Source: DYMC01 sp035406705 (GTDB lineage Bacteria; Verrucomicrobiota; Lentisphaeria; Victivallales; GWF2-50-93). From it: 64,000 bases of DNA. Position numbers and translations under genes: made by a program. The stretch is taken from assembly GCA_964426675.1 (NCBI GenBank), contig CAYRRM010000006.1, positions 40,125-104,124 of the forward strand, written 5' to 3'. Position 1 is the stretch's first letter; each line of letters starts with the position of its first letter. The notes beneath the pieces were generated by a model, which was not told where the DNA came from, did no database searches, and saw only the letters and a list, made by a program, of their open reading frames with translations. This document shows, one piece after another, positions 1 to 9,556 of this stretch.

Positions 1-51
1 ACAGAAAACTTCCGAAGTGAGGATTAACCCGTATATTATAGAGAAATTTTT

Positions 52-1449
52 TTATTTTTTTCTATATGGGATATGCACTGAGCTCTTATGGATATCATGA
101 GCAGCTTCCATAAGGGCTTCTGGCAGAGTTGGATGTGCGTGTATTGCTTTACCAAGTTCTTCTGCTGTTATTTCCAAATTCATTGCTGTAGCGGCTTCAG
201 CAATTAGGTCTGTCGCATGAGGACCGATAATGTGTACTCCCAATACTTGATCAGTTTGAGCATCAGCAATAATTTTGCAAAATCCAACATAATCACCTAT
301 TGCCATAGCTTTACCAAGTGCAGCAAAAGGAAAGTTCCCAATTCTATAATCAATTCCTCTATTTTTACACTCTGATTCTGTAAGTCCAACAGAAGCTATT
401 TCCGGACTTGTAAAGATACAATTTGGAACCAGATTATCTCGGAATTCATAAAAATTTCCACAGGCATTTTCTGCTGCGCATATCCCCATTGCACTTGCCA
501 TATGGGCAAGTTGAATTCTTCCAGTCAAATCTCCGATTGCAAAAATTCCAGGTACAGAAGTACGGCATTTCGAATCAACCTGAATAAAACCTTTTTCATT
601 TACTTGCAATCCCGCTTTTTCAATATCAAGAGAGGTTAGAGAAGCCCTTCTCCCAACAGCAACAAGCATGTGAGATGCTATAAATTCACCTTCAGCAGTT
701 TCACAAAGTATGCAATTTTCTTTTTTTAATACTCTTTCAACTTTTGAACCAGTGTGTATTTCAATTCCCATCTTTTTCATTTCATTTACAGCCAGCTTTA
801 TTATCTCTTTATCGCATACTGACAATATTTCAGGGAGCATTTCCAGTATAGTTATTTTTGTTCCAAGAGATGCAAACATAGAAGCAAATTCACAGCCTAT
901 CACACCGCCCCCAAGAATGATTAGACTTTCCGGTATTTCCTTTATATCAAGGAGTTCCGTTGAGGTATAAATCCTTTCAGTTTTAGGAATAAAAGCAGGA
1001 TAAACTGATTCAGAACCAGTGGCTATAATAATTTTATCGGCTTTTACATGGATTTCCTTACCGTTGTTCTGTTTTATCTGTATTTTTTTCCTTTCTGCGA
1101 ATTTCGCAACCCCTTCAATATATTCAACGCGTGCAGATTTTAAGAGCGACAATATCCCATTGCGAAGTTTTTTTACTATTTCATTTTTTCTTGTCAGGAT
1201 TGCTGACCAATCTGCTTTTACGTCTCCATCTATTTTTATTCCAAATTTATCTGCTTCTTTTATTTTTTTATAAAGTTCTGTTGAAGCGATCAGAGTTTTT
1301 GTTGGAATACATCCCCAGTTAAGACATGTTCCTCCTGGAAAATCTTTTTCAATTAAAGCTGTTTTGGCTCCAAGTTGAGCGGCTCTAATAGCTGCAACAT
1401 ATCCCCCTGGACCTGCACCTATAACGCAAACATCAAAATCATTTTTCAT
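52..1449 (-). CDS. lpdA: Dihydrolipoyl dehydrogenase (E3)
   Basis: This 465-residue protein is a flavin disulfide reductase that reoxidises protein-bound dihydrolipoamide with NAD+, as the E3 subunit of 2-oxoacid dehydrogenase or glycine-cleavage complexes. The N-terminal FAD motif VIGAGPGGYVAA, the redox pair in GGTCLNWGCIPTKT, a second dinucleotide motif (LGGGVIGCEFAS), the FAD-contacting AIGDLTG and the C-terminal HAHPTLPEAL active-site His/Glu region are all present and in order. Length is normal for the family. No E1, E2 or lipoate genes lie in the window, so the partner complex is unknown. It is the last gene of a minus-strand group with a zinc-ribbon protein and glyS. One copy of the iterated palindrome lies inside (1096-1108). 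Confidence 0.95.
   Translation of the reverse strand: MKNDFDVCVIGAGPGGYVAAIRAAQLGAKTALIEKDFPGGTCLNWGCIPTKTLIASTELYKKIKEADKFGIKIDGDVKADWSAILTRKNEIVKKLRNGILSLLKSARVEYIEGVAKFAERKKIQIKQNNGKEIHVKADKIIIATGSESVYPAFIPKTERIYTSTELLDIKEIPESLIILGGGVIGCEFASMFASLGTKITILEMLPEILSVCDKEIIKLAVNEMKKMGIEIHTGSKVERVLKKENCILCETAEGEFIASHMLVAVGRRASLTSLDIEKAGLQVNEKGFIQVDSKCRTSVPGIFAIGDLTGRIQLAHMASAMGICAAENACGNFYEFRDNLVPNCIFTSPEIASVGLTESECKNRGIDYRIGNFPFAALGKAMAIGDYVGFCKIIADAQTDQVLGVHIIGPHATDLIAEAATAMNLEITAEELGKAIHAHPTLPEALMEAAHDIHKSSVHIPYRKK
1096..1108. repeat. Iterated palindrome copy (TGCGAATTTCGCA)
   Basis: Exact 13-bp core inside lpdA, encoding A-K-F-A on the minus strand. Confidence 0.75.
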
Positions 1450-1479
1450 TGTTCTCTTTCCTTATTCATTTTCGCTAAA

Positions 1480-1911
1480 TTAAAAAGGTAATTTTGATAA
1501 AAATACCATTATTTTATGTTCCCATGACTCGGGCTGATGATTTAATTTTTCCATTTCTGCTGTAATTGCGTCGAGCTCTCCACGATCAAGCCATAGTCCC
1601 TCACACTTATCGCAATAATCCATTATAATATCTGAATATTTTACAAAATTAACTTTTTTTAATCTCACATTTCTACATAATGGGCAAAATATTTCTGAAA
1701 CCCTGTCTTCTTCAATTTTTTCGGTAGAACAATATTCAAGGTCCCCTTCAGCAGGGTGAACTACTCTATTAAGTTCACCTTTATTTAACCATATTCCAGA
1801 ACAACACGGACACTCATGTAAAAATATTCCACCATGAGATCTTTTTTCAAGCTTTACATCGTGGCATTTTGGACAAAGCAGTTGTTTTTCATTTTTAACT
1901 TTTTCGATCAT
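1480..1911 (-). CDS. TFIIB-type zinc-ribbon protein
   Basis: This 143-residue protein carries two zinc ribbons of the bacterial zf-TFIIB type. The first has CPKC near the N-terminus followed by CPCCSGIWLNKGEL, and the second has CPLC followed by CDKCEGLWLDRGEL. The GxWLDRGEL signature after each second CxxC is characteristic of this family. Its molecular role is not established; nucleic-acid or protein binding is inferred. The start overlaps the 3' end of glyS by 17 bp, which implies cotranscription and probably translational coupling. No membrane segment or signal peptide is visible. Confidence 0.85.
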   Translation of the reverse strand: MIEKVKNEKQLLCPKCHDVKLEKRSHGGIFLHECPCCSGIWLNKGELNRVVHPAEGDLEYCSTEKIEEDRVSEIFCPLCRNVRLKKVNFVKYSDIIMDYCDKCEGLWLDRGELDAITAEMEKLNHQPESWEHKIMVFLSKLPF

Positions 1912-3232
1912 TTATTTTCTCCTTAATGTATTGTTCAAGAGAAGAAATTGACACGCGTTCCTGAGTCATAGAATCTCTATCTCTAATCGTTACAGCATTA
2001 TCTTCAAGAGATTGAAAGTCAAATGTAACACAAAATGGAGTTCCAATTTCGTCTTGACGCCTGTATCTTTTTCCTATGCTTCCAGTAATATCGAATTCCG
2101 CGCGAAATTTTTTCTTTAAGTCACGATATATTTTTTCTGCTGATTCAGAGAGTTTTTTTGCCAATGGCAAAACAGCGACTTGAACAGGAGCAAAAAAAGG
2201 TTTTATTCTTAAAACGACTCTTGTATCCTCTTCAAGTCCTTCTTTTTTCGTTTCAGCTTTATCTTCATCATAAGCCTTAGATAAAATGGCAAGAATTGTC
2301 CGATCAACTCCTACGGAGGTTTCAATTATTGTAGGAAGGTATTTTTTTCCTGTCGCCTGATCAAAGTATTCCTGCGATTCACCAGAGAATTCCTGATGTC
2401 TTCCCATATCCCAGGTTCCTCTGTGATGAATACCTTCAAGTTCTCCCCAACCGAATGGAAATTTAAATTCTATATCAAGAGCCGCTTTTGCATAATGAGC
2501 AAGACTTTCATGTTCATGAATTCTTATATCATCATCTGTAAATCCAATCACTTCTTTATAATATTTTATTCTCTCATTTTTCCAATATTCATACCACTTC
2601 ATGGAGTCCTCATCAGAACAGAAAAACTCCATTTCCATTTGAGAAAATTCACGAGAACGAAAAGTAAAATTACGGGGATTTATTTCATTCCTGAATGCTT
2701 TCCCTATTTGAGCTATCCCGAAAGGAAGAGAACGCCTCGTGCTAATTCGCACAAGATTAAAGTTAAGAAATATTGATTGGCATGTTTCAGCACGTAGATA
2801 TGCAATATGTTCTTCATCAGAAACAGGGCCTACATATGTTTTCATCATTAAATTAAATTCTCTTGGAGGAGTAAGGTTTTTCGAACCGCAAACAGAACAA
2901 ATTGTCTTATCTTCCATTTGATCAACCCTGTGGCGCGCCTTGCAATCCCTACAATCCGTCATCAAATCGCCAAATTTATCAAGATGTCCTGAGGCCTTCC
3001 ATACTTTTGGATGGCATATCACGGTTGAATCGATTCCCTCAATATCATCTCTTAATTCAACCATTTCTCTCCACCACACCTGTTCAACGGCTCTTTTTAT
3101 TGCAACACCATATGGACCATAATCCCAGAAACCATTTATCCCTCCATAAATTTCAGAACTCTGAAAGATAAATCCCCTCCTTTTACAGAGAGAAACTATT
3201 TTTTCCATTTTATCGAGACATTTCTCTTCCAT
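1895..3232 (-). CDS. glyS: Glycyl-tRNA synthetase, class II single-chain type
   Basis: This 445-residue enzyme charges tRNA-Gly with glycine. The start (KRRGFIFQSSEIYGGINGF, then WDYGPYG) is diagnostic of the homodimeric eukaryote/archaeon-like glycyl-tRNA synthetase rather than the alpha2beta2 bacterial type. A zinc-ribbon-like insertion (CRDC...CSVC) follows at about residues 95-120. Class II motif 2 is in the FRNEINPRNFTFRSREFSQMEMEFF region, and motif 3 is near SVGVDRTILAIL. The C-terminal anticodon-binding domain starts around residue 350 (FAPVQVAVLPL). The gene is the first of a minus-strand group leading to the zinc-ribbon gene and lpdA. No T-box leader was recognised upstream. Confidence 0.95.
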   Translation of the reverse strand: MEEKCLDKMEKIVSLCKRRGFIFQSSEIYGGINGFWDYGPYGVAIKRAVEQVWWREMVELRDDIEGIDSTVICHPKVWKASGHLDKFGDLMTDCRDCKARHRVDQMEDKTICSVCGSKNLTPPREFNLMMKTYVGPVSDEEHIAYLRAETCQSIFLNFNLVRISTRRSLPFGIAQIGKAFRNEINPRNFTFRSREFSQMEMEFFCSDEDSMKWYEYWKNERIKYYKEVIGFTDDDIRIHEHESLAHYAKAALDIEFKFPFGWGELEGIHHRGTWDMGRHQEFSGESQEYFDQATGKKYLPTIIETSVGVDRTILAILSKAYDEDKAETKKEGLEEDTRVVLRIKPFFAPVQVAVLPLAKKLSESAEKIYRDLKKKFRAEFDITGSIGKRYRRQDEIGTPFCVTFDFQSLEDNAVTIRDRDSMTQERVSISSLEQYIKEKINDRKS

Positions 3233-3783
3233 AAATAAACCCTTTTTTGATAGTCAAAAAGAAAGACGAAAAATAACACTAAAATCAATTTTATCAACCA
3301 ACTGAATAGTTTTTAGACATAAAGGTTATTCTAAGATTTTGCAATTGAATCAGCCAAAAAATTATAAATATTTTAATATAAATATGTTATGAATTACATA
3401 ATGCTTATCTTTTCTATTTTTAAAATTATTGGCTGGAAGCAATAATTCTCCTATACGGCGCAGTTGGAGTTGCTGCTACATCATAATAAGAGAGGTATAG
3501 AAAATCGCGTGCTCACCAAATTGCTTTCTGAACTGGAAATTTTCCTATTATGAGCAGTTGACTCAAGAAGTCAGATGGGCAACACATCCTTGCGCAAGCT
3601 TCCAGAAAATTCTATACCAAAATGCGACATCCCCCGGCATCAGAGAGTAAGCAGATGATAGTCCTGCTTTCAAGTTAAATACCAAGTGTTTTTTTAGGAT
3701 AATAGAAAGCAAGGAAGACAAAAAAACTCAAGATAAAAATAAGAAATAATGTTAAAAATCAAAAATTAAGGAGAGTAAAGGAT
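3233..3783. other. Intergenic region with GC-richer island, possible gene remnant or RNA
   Basis: There is no intact gene here. The outer parts are very AT-rich, but about 3430-3690 is clearly richer in G+C. On the minus strand this island reads as protein-like stretches in two frames, interrupted by stops: one frame contains MPGDVAFWYRIFWKLAQG and another contains ARDFLYLSYYDVAATPTAP. A 9-bp inverted repeat (GGTATAGAA at 3494-3502, TTCTATACC at 3610-3618) could close a stem around about 107 nt. Either a decayed coding sequence or a structured RNA would fit. I recognise neither. Confidence 0.4.
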
Positions 3784-6700
3784 TTAAAATGGCTGCCAGG
3801 GATAACCCTTCATATCATCTATCTTAAGATCATATTCTCCAACACTTGAGAAACTTATCCTTATGAACAAATCAAGGTCAGGACCATAAACAGGCAGATT
3901 AGAAAATGCAAGGACACCATTTTCCTGGCCGTCATTTGTAAGGTCAAGATAAATATCACAATACCTTCCAAGATGATGCCTATGCACAAGTATCCTGAAC
4001 CACTGGTTATCAGGAATTTGATTTCCTGTGAATACAATCCAATCTTTACGATTTGCATCATAGGCGCATAAATATCCATTTTCATTTACTGCAAAATACG
4101 CGCCTGAAATTACCAGTGCTTGATCTGGATTTGTAGGCAATTTAGCTCTTGCTAACTTGTAAGATATCGCAATCCAGTGTTCTGGAAGCATATTTCTGGT
4201 AATAAACATAATTGCCCTGGATTCAGGAGTTCTACCTCTAAAATTGATATAAGCATTATCGCCAGGAGTATAAGAGTCGCCTGTTTCGGTGTATATATCT
4301 CCTGAATACGTAGCGTCAACTCCCCAGATAGACGCTGAAACAGGTTGATCGGGAGGGTATCTACTCGGGTTCTCAAAGTTTTCATCATACATATCGACCC
4401 ATAAAATTCCATCGTAAACAGTTGGATTCATTCCAATGGCAGGTTCATCTCCATCTTTCACGCCGTCTCCATCGGTATCAGCCAAATTTGGATCAGTTGA
4501 ATATGTATTTATCTCATCGTAATCACTCAAATAATCCATATCACTATCCGGATGATCAGGATTTGTCCCGGCACTTATCTCCTCTGCATTTGAAAGTCCA
4601 TCGCCATCATTATCGTTCGGATTAAATTCATAAGCCCCAACATCAACTGCTCCACCCAACGGTCTTGCGATTTTCGCAAGATCTGCATATACAAATGTCT
4701 GAACACCTGCGTTAATTGCTGCTGTTCCCGGAGCTGGGCGATAAATTCCGTTCCCTGAATCTATATATGTCTCAGGGCTATCATAACTGTTTACTGCCTC
4801 GGGGAATCCGCCTTCGATATTGGAATTATAAACAGATACCACACCACTTGAGTTATTTGCAATTTCAGAGCCTGAATTTTCCCTTATAATATCATTATAA
4901 ATATTTGAATTGCCTGTTCCAGAAAGAACTATTCCACCTGACGCATTTGACGTTATTGTATTGTGATAAAGATAAGCAGGAGCGCCCTTTATTTCAGCAG
5001 CATAAGCACAAGTATTACTGTAAAATAAACTATTCAGAAGGTAAAGTTCTGTTGTACTTTGAATGCCAGTCGGAGCTATAAGGGATTTTGTAACGGTATT
5101 ATTTCCAGTAAAAATAAGGTTCTCCATATAGATTTTGCCATTAGCATTAGCTACACTGTAAGAGATAACTGGTTGGTCCTCTCTGAAATTTTGAAAACTT
5201 AGATTGGATATTGCGAATTTCGCAGACATTACATTCAAGCACTGTCCTGTATTTGAACTTGAACCAGATGGATAAGGACCAGAGATAATCGTTTTTATAG
5301 GATTTTCTCCTATTATAATTAAGTCCTTATTAAGTGTATAGTTTGTTAGCTTATATATACCTTCTTTTACAATTATTTGAGTTCCTGGTGGCGCGGCATT
5401 AATCGCATCTTCTAAATATTTGTAAGGTTTTGTTTCACTTCCATCTCCGAGGTATGAGGCGTTGCAATCAACATATATTTTAACTGGAGATGTATTAAGA
5501 GTGGGATCAGTATCATAAATATACTCAAGTAAATTATTAAGGCTATCTGAATCTGTATCGCTAGAAGCATTTTGATTTAAGTTACTGTAATATCGATATT
5601 CCCAGTAATCGGGCAATTCATCATTATCCTGATCGCTTAAGAACCAATTGATATTATTTCCACTATCTATTGAATTTGAAGGATAAATTGTAGTCTGGTA
5701 AATATTGACAGAATCCATAACATCGAGATAATTGCATGCCCATCCTGAACCGGATGGATTTATAATCCAATGAGATCCTGGAGAAGAACTGCGCAAACGA
5801 ATTAGATTTCCAGAACTCCCCTGTAAATTAAGCCCGCCAACGGCAGTAATATTGTAAGTTTCTCCTGCAGCAAAAGTTACAATTGAATTTGGTGTAGTAT
5901 TTGTAAAATATGAACATGTAAACCCGGTTACAAATCTTATCCCTGCAGCAGAAGAATTAGATATTACAATTTTGTAAAAGTCAGAAGGTCCTGGATTAAT
6001 CATCTGAATAGCACTTCCATTGAATGTGACAGTTCCTGAGCCATGGGTAAACGTTCCATTATTTGAGAAATCCCCACCAATTATGATATTCCCTGAACTT
6101 GCAGTACAAGACTTTGTTGATGCAATAATGAAATCGTCAATAACATTTACATCATTGGTAATAGAATTTGTAATATTTCCATTGATATTTAACTGATAGA
6201 ATGTCGTTGATGATGATGTGCCACTTATTGTTCCTGAATTGCTGGAAAAATTAAATATTCCCCCACTTGAACCGAGCATTGAACCGTTATTGATAAAATC
6301 TTTACTGATATTCACAATAGTCCCAGTATTTGAACAAAGCCATTGTCCATTAAGGTCAATAGAGAATGTTTCAATATTAAAAGTAGCTGCGCCTGAAATA
6401 TTAAGTAATCCTCCTATTTCTATATCAATAGCTCTTGCTTGTATAACAGAGGTAGAAGAAACATTAAACTGTCCTCCATTAATTACCCTGATAGTTGCTG
6501 ATGGACAGTTGATATTTCCTGCAGAATTATTATATCTACCTGTTGTATCTATCAATAGAACTCCGGAATTTACGTTTAATGTTGCTCCGATATTATTATG
6601 TGTAACATTTCCATAGACTGTCATATCATTAACAACCGTAAGATCTGTTCCAGGTGTTCCAAGAGTAAAGGTTCTCCCTTGTTGAACAATAACACTCATT

Positions 6701-9177
6701 GCCCTTGCGCCGGCAACATTAAGAGAGCAGTCTCTTGCGGCTGATGTAGCAATAACTGCATCTTTCGTTTCATCAGGAACTCCATTTGTCCAATTAGATG
6801 CATTATCCCAATCTGTATTTACCGCACCTGTCCATTGGGTCATTGTTGGGGAAACCAGTGTAATTTGCGGGTAATATTGATATGCTGCGAGTCTGCGCTG
6901 ATAATTTCCCGATGAGTCAGTTATTACGGCCCTAAAATAATACGGCGTAATCAGATTTGCATTAGATGTAGATACTATTGCAAAATCCCATTCTCCATAT
7001 TGGCCAGTTGTCATTGTAAGATTAGGTTGAGAAGGACGACTTTCCACAAAATGCTGACGAATATTTGTATTCGTAAGGAGAGCATTAGCCACTTGTGCCT
7101 TGTCAGTGCCCATTCCGTTTGCCCAATCCCAATCTTCAGATGGAGCAAGCATACGCCATTCGCCATTTTCTCCTCTTCGATATTGTAATGTTACATATGC
7201 ATTTCCCCAATCTTCATATTGATTGTTCTGAATTTGCACTCTCAATCGTGTAATAGTACCTATGTTTCTATTAGTCACAGGAGTATTTTCTATGGCTAAT
7301 GGCGAAGGATTTTCGGCACTGTCATTGTTATACCAGCGATAACGACTTTGAGCCTGTGAACGATAAACAATAAAATCATCAAACCACATCGGCGTAGAAC
7401 CACTGCTATTGTCCCATGTCCATGAACCTGTATCAAAATCTGAAAAATCAGTTAATCCTGATGCTGTGGTAAGTAGAACATCATCAAGATAAAGCTCTGT
7501 AGCAGTATCTGTATGAACCCATTTTACTTTATGCCAACCTAATGTTCTGTCAATAAATGATACCGTGTAATTGACACTCCCTATATATACGCAATAAACA
7601 TATTTCGTAGTACTTCGGTTTGTATCAATTTTGACACCCAATCCCTGATTTCCCGCTGCATTATCAGCAAAGAGCCATTGAACCTTTCCATTCTGCATAT
7701 CATCATAAAACCAGGCCTCTGCAGTACAATTTGTCTGAGGTCCCCAGCCGGGATAATTCCATGCACCAACCCCCTCTCCTGCCCCGCCACCACGAGAATA
7801 CATAGACTTCGAACCTCCTGGTGTATGATTTTGGGTATTTGCTACAACTGATGGTTCACTGAGCCAACCACTTCCAGCTCCGCCTATCGACCAATTTGAA
7901 GATGTTTTGTCGGGTGGTTGGGATGCAAGCGTGCTTGTTTCAAAATTATCATAGAAGATTATCTCACCAGGCAAATCGGGATCATACCAGTTAGTGTTAT
8001 CACCATTATTTTTAAATCCAACAGGATTAACTGGTAAAAATGCTGTTCCTGAAGCTTTTGAGCCCTGCACTGCCACATAACGACAATCGTGACTACCATT
8101 CAGAACCAGATTCCAGGTGGTACCAACACCACCCGATGATGAAAGATTTACCCTTGTTGCAAAAGCAGAACCATCAATGCGAAATTTACGAGTAATAGTT
8201 TGTGTTGAATCTGTAGCAAAAATAATATTTTTTGAAGCTGTTGTGCAGGTAAAATCATAAAATGTATTATCACCCTGAATTGTAGAAGTTAATGCTGAAT
8301 TGTTAAATATAACATTTGAATATCCCGCATCAAATGTGCCAGAATTTTTCCAATCACCACTCACAGTTATATTAGTGGCAGTTACAACTATTGAGCCTTC
8401 ATTGACAACATTTCCCAATACATTCAGGTTAGCAGAAGTAACAGAAAGCGTTGCACCTGGCAAAACATTTAATGTCCCGGATACAGTTATGTCTGCAGAA
8501 ATAATCTTTTTCCCCCCTCCCCCTATAATCAAGTTGTAAAAATTGTATGGGAATGAAGTAACTGCCTGATCTGAAGCCCCATTAAATATTACTGTCCCTG
8601 TTCCCGGAGTGAAGGTCCCCTGAGTCCCACTCAGAAAAGTCCCCCCTGCGTATAATGTGCCAGCCCCAGAAAAAATAATCCTCGATCCTGTTCCAGCAGA
8701 AGTAATGTCTCCTGTAATCGTAACTGTCCCGGTTGAAATTGAAATTTGCGTTCTATTAGTTCCAACTCCATCTAAGGTTAATGATTTTGCATAAAATGTT
8801 CCCGCTCCAACATTTATTTGCTTTGTTCTATTGTTAGTTGGTAAACCAATCCTTACATTTCCGGTCCCACTGACAGCTCCAACTCTTAAAGCAGATGTTG
8901 CGTCCTGTAATTGTATGGTACTATTTCTATTACCGCCATTGAAAGTAATTTGATCGCATTCAGCAGTATAACCTGATGGAACAGTAATTGTAAAATTAGA
9001 ATTTGGGATTGTCACAGTATCCCCATTTGTAGGGATTCCCGCTGGCGTCCATGTATTTGCAACGTTCCAATTTCCAGTTCTAGCTGCCGTATAACTTGCC
9101 CCACATAGAATATTTGCAAAAAACAGGAGGAAAACCAGGATAAAATACTTTTGAACCCTCTGACAGAGTAACTTCAT
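3784..9177 (-). CDS. Giant secreted beta-helix/LamG/calcium-repeat protein
   Basis: This 1797-residue protein has a typical signal peptide (basic start, hydrophobic VFLLFFANILCGAS). Several modules follow. Near residues 33-60 and again at about 775-800 there are GNWN.A.TW..G/NW..GVP motifs like those opening G8-type or autotransporter beta-solenoid segments, each followed by long Gly/Asn/Thr-rich repeats. A LamG-like jelly roll (FYDNFETS...) is at about 405-610. A DUF1565-type parallel beta-helix begins with KIYVDCNASYLGDGSETKPY at about 1230. Thrombospondin-3-like calcium repeats (DNDGDGLSN, DTDGDGVKDGDE) are at 1520-1590, and a second LamG-like domain closes the protein. No C-terminal sorting signal was seen. 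An extracellular adhesive or glycan-binding role is inferred. It stands alone between intergenic regions and carries two copies of the iterated palindrome. Confidence 0.8.
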   Translation of the reverse strand: MKLLCQRVQKYFILVFLLFFANILCGASYTAARTGNWNVANTWTPAGIPTNGDTVTIPNSNFTITVPSGYTAECDQITFNGGNRNSTIQLQDATSALRVGAVSGTGNVRIGLPTNNRTKQINVGAGTFYAKSLTLDGVGTNRTQISISTGTVTITGDITSAGTGSRIIFSGAGTLYAGGTFLSGTQGTFTPGTGTVIFNGASDQAVTSFPYNFYNLIIGGGGKKIISADITVSGTLNVLPGATLSVTSANLNVLGNVVNEGSIVVTATNITVSGDWKNSGTFDAGYSNVIFNNSALTSTIQGDNTFYDFTCTTASKNIIFATDSTQTITRKFRIDGSAFATRVNLSSSGGVGTTWNLVLNGSHDCRYVAVQGSKASGTAFLPVNPVGFKNNGDNTNWYDPDLPGEIIFYDNFETSTLASQPPDKTSSNWSIGGAGSGWLSEPSVVANTQNHTPGGSKSMYSRGGGAGEGVGAWNYPGWGPQTNCTAEAWFYDDMQNGKVQWLFADNAAGNQGLGVKIDTNRSTTKYVYCVYIGSVNYTVSFIDRTLGWHKVKWVHTDTATELYLDDVLLTTASGLTDFSDFDTGSWTWDNSSGSTPMWFDDFIVYRSQAQSRYRWYNNDSAENPSPLAIENTPVTNRNIGTITRLRVQIQNNQYEDWGNAYVTLQYRRGENGEWRMLAPSEDWDWANGMGTDKAQVANALLTNTNIRQHFVESRPSQPNLTMTTGQYGEWDFAIVSTSNANLITPYYFRAVITDSSGNYQRRLAAYQYYPQITLVSPTMTQWTGAVNTDWDNASNWTNGVPDETKDAVIATSAARDCSLNVAGARAMSVIVQQGRTFTLGTPGTDLTVVNDMTVYGNVTHNNIGATLNVNSGVLLIDTTGRYNNSAGNINCPSATIRVINGGQFNVSSTSVIQARAIDIEIGGLLNISGAATFNIETFSIDLNGQWLCSNTGTIVNISKDFINNGSMLGSSGGIFNFSSNSGTISGTSSSTTFYQLNINGNITNSITNDVNVIDDFIIASTKSCTASSGNIIIGGDFSNNGTFTHGSGTVTFNGSAIQMINPGPSDFYKIVISNSSAAGIRFVTGFTCSYFTNTTPNSIVTFAAGETYNITAVGGLNLQGSSGNLIRLRSSSPGSHWIINPSGSGWACNYLDVMDSVNIYQTTIYPSNSIDSGNNINWFLSDQDNDELPDYWEYRYYSNLNQNASSDTDSDSLNNLLEYIYDTDPTLNTSPVKIYVDCNASYLGDGSETKPYKYLEDAINAAPPGTQIIVKEGIYKLTNYTLNKDLIIIGENPIKTIISGPYPSGSSSNTGQCLNVMSAKFAISNLSFQNFREDQPVISYSVANANGKIYMENLIFTGNNTVTKSLIAPTGIQSTTELYLLNSLFYSNTCAYAAEIKGAPAYLYHNTITSNASGGIVLSGTGNSNIYNDIIRENSGSEIANNSSGVVSVYNSNIEGGFPEAVNSYDSPETYIDSGNGIYRPAPGTAAINAGVQTFVYADLAKIARPLGGAVDVGAYEFNPNDNDGDGLSNAEEISAGTNPDHPDSDMDYLSDYDEINTYSTDPNLADTDGDGVKDGDEPAIGMNPTVYDGILWVDMYDENFENPSRYPPDQPVSASIWGVDATYSGDIYTETGDSYTPGDNAYINFRGRTPESRAIMFITRNMLPEHWIAISYKLARAKLPTNPDQALVISGAYFAVNENGYLCAYDANRKDWIVFTGNQIPDNQWFRILVHRHHLGRYCDIYLDLTNDGQENGVLAFSNLPVYGPDLDLFIRISFSSVGEYDLKIDDMKGYPWQPF
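4665..4679. repeat. Iterated palindrome copy (TTGCGATTTTCGCAA)
   Basis: One-mismatch variant inside the giant secreted protein gene, encoding A-K-I-A. Confidence 0.65.
5211..5225. repeat. Iterated palindrome copy (TTGCGAATTTCGCAG)
   Basis: Exact core inside the giant secreted protein gene, encoding A-K-F-A. Confidence 0.75.
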
Positions 9178-9556
9178 AGCTTTTCTTCTTTTTTAAAATA
9201 ATATAAACAAAACTCAAAAAAAGTCAAGAATAATTCTCAAAAAAAATGAAAATTAATCCCTCTGATTTTTTTATAAAATAATCCATAATATCATGTTCCG
9301 GATTTATCCTCATTCAATTGAACTGCATATTTCACAAAGCCAATATCCCCAGCGAAGTACCAGGACAGTGTAGTAATAACTACTGCAATTTGAAGATAAC
9401 AAAACTGGAAGACAATGACTTCACATCCTAGACTGTCCGAACACAAAATGCGAGTTGAATAATAACCGTCGAAAGTATTGTCCCCAATCTTCTCTTTTTA
9501 CGAACAACTACTTGAATTCTTGTGGTAATCTTAAAATAGAAATAAAATATCCTAAT
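9178..9556. other. Intergenic region upstream of the giant secreted protein
   Basis: This stretch holds no intact gene. Positions 9178-9290 are A+T-rich and should include the promoter and 5' leader of the minus-strand giant gene; no convincing promoter hexamers were picked out. Positions 9291-9545 carry a decayed minus-strand reading frame, listed separately. Confidence 0.5.
9291..9545 (-). pseudogene. Decayed C-terminal remnant of an unidentified protein
   Basis: On the minus strand the frame ending with TGA at 9291-9293 is open for 68 codons back to a TAA at 9498-9500. It has no start codon. It includes TTLSWYFAGDIGFVKYAVQL, which resembles the W/YYAxGxGxVKY-type strand seen in small secreted or lipoprotein beta-sandwich domains. 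Immediately upstream, in another frame, KITTRIQVVVRKK continues in a way that would join smoothly to KEKIGDNTFDGYYSTRIL after a single frameshift. This points to an old gene that has lost its 5' part and its frame. The family assignment is a guess. Confidence 0.4.

Noticed and set aside
710..970. Open frames opposite or inside longer genes, such as this one within lpdA
   Set aside because: They lie in other frames of well-supported genes, lack ribosome sites and have compositions expected of shadow frames. The same applies to the other short overlapping frames in the window.
3430..3690. 6S RNA on the minus strand, because of the string TTGGTGAGCA
   Set aside because: Only about ten bases match enterobacterial 6S RNA, and I could not fold the block into the closing stem, central bubble and apical hairpin. 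Also, tmRNA, RNase P and SRP RNA signatures are absent.
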